NCBI GenBank assembly: GCA_902489955.1
Contig: CABUBY010000046.1
Coordinates: 1-13,419 of the forward strand
DNA from: an uncultured Collinsella sp.
Lineage (GTDB): Bacteria; Actinomycetota; Coriobacteriia; Coriobacteriales; Coriobacteriaceae
Direction of reading: 5' to 3'
Length of the DNA: 13,419 nucleotides
Position numbers and translations under genes: made by a program. Numbering within the stretch: the stretch's first letter is position 1; each line of letters opens with the position of its first letter. The notes beneath the pieces were generated by a model. That model was not told where the DNA came from and searched no databases. It worked only from the letters and a program-made list of their open reading frames with translations. Positions 13,242 through 13,419 of the stretch are shown here, piece after piece.

Positions 13242-13419
13242 ATGGCAGATTCCACCACCGATTACAACAATCTAGATCCCTTGGGTGACGAGGCGGCGGT
13301 TGTCGATGAGGTCGACGCCGCCGTCTCGGGCGCTCGCAAGAAGCCGCGCGCTGTCGATATGGTGCCTGAGGAGCCCGACGCGATGGCGCCGGATGAAGAA
13401 TACCAGCTCACGCCGGCGG
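13242..13419 (+). CDS. N-terminus of an acidic protein, cut by window end
   Basis: 59 codons are visible from ATG 13242, open to the last base. The sequence is acidic and probably disordered (MADSTTDYNNLDPLGDEA, later VPEEPDAMAPDEEY), with one basic patch (ARKKPR). No domain is visible yet. The ribosome site is weak, but the 8-nt gap to the previous stop suggests translational coupling. A UbiB/AarF-type kinase would fit the phasin-like neighbour, but the visible part does not show it. Confidence 0.55.
   Translation, partial: MADSTTDYNNLDPLGDEAAVVDEVDAAVSGARKKPRAVDMVPEEPDAMAPDEEYQLTPA

Overview
The window looks like chromosomal DNA from a high-GC Gram-positive gut actinobacterium, most likely Collinsella or a close relative in the Coriobacteriia. 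The evidence is GC-rich coding sequence, strong AAGGAGG-type ribosome binding sites, a C69 dipeptidase, an LAxTG surface protein, and small lipoproteins with the lipobox LxGC. The genus is an inference from overall character. I see no rRNA, tRNA, CRISPR array, transposase or phage gene.

Layout. 1-1150 (-): cation diffusion facilitator with residues typical of Mn exporters, cut by the window start. 1369-2706 (+): cytosolic double zinc-ribbon protein. 2707-3131: structured non-coding stretch with a strong terminator. 3132-4181 (-): stand-alone YhcG/DUF1016 PDDEXK nuclease. 4350-4619 (+): 89-residue protein with no assigned function. 4714-7228 (-): one secreted beta-trefoil/PI-PLC surface protein split in two by an A8 tract. 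7537-8130 and 8360-8962 (both -): two paralogous lipoproteins, each with its own hairpin terminator and an identical 19-bp palindromic site upstream. 9349-10838 (+): fchA-folD one-carbon operon. 10875-11108: AT-rich element bounded by 33-bp perfect inverted repeats. 11194-12717 (+): C69 dipeptidase. 12817-13233 (+): small phasin-like protein. 13242-end (+): start of an acidic protein cut by the window end.

How parts work together. The best functional link is fchA-folD. The FolD lacks the catalytic lysine and the glutamine needed for cyclohydrolase activity, and a dedicated cyclohydrolase (FchA) sits 2 nt upstream, so the pair reads as a split-function module. The PI-PLC protein would be exported by Tat, bind glycans through its trefoil and be anchored by sortase, but only if the reading frame is restored at the A8 tract. 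The two lipoproteins look like a duplicated transcription unit.

The strongest leads for a second look are the A8 frameshift locus, the 234-bp inverted-repeat element, the FolD active-site losses, and the shared palindrome in front of the lipoproteins. I did not find a complete, clearly new defence or mobile system; the orphan YhcG nuclease is the only defence-like gene.
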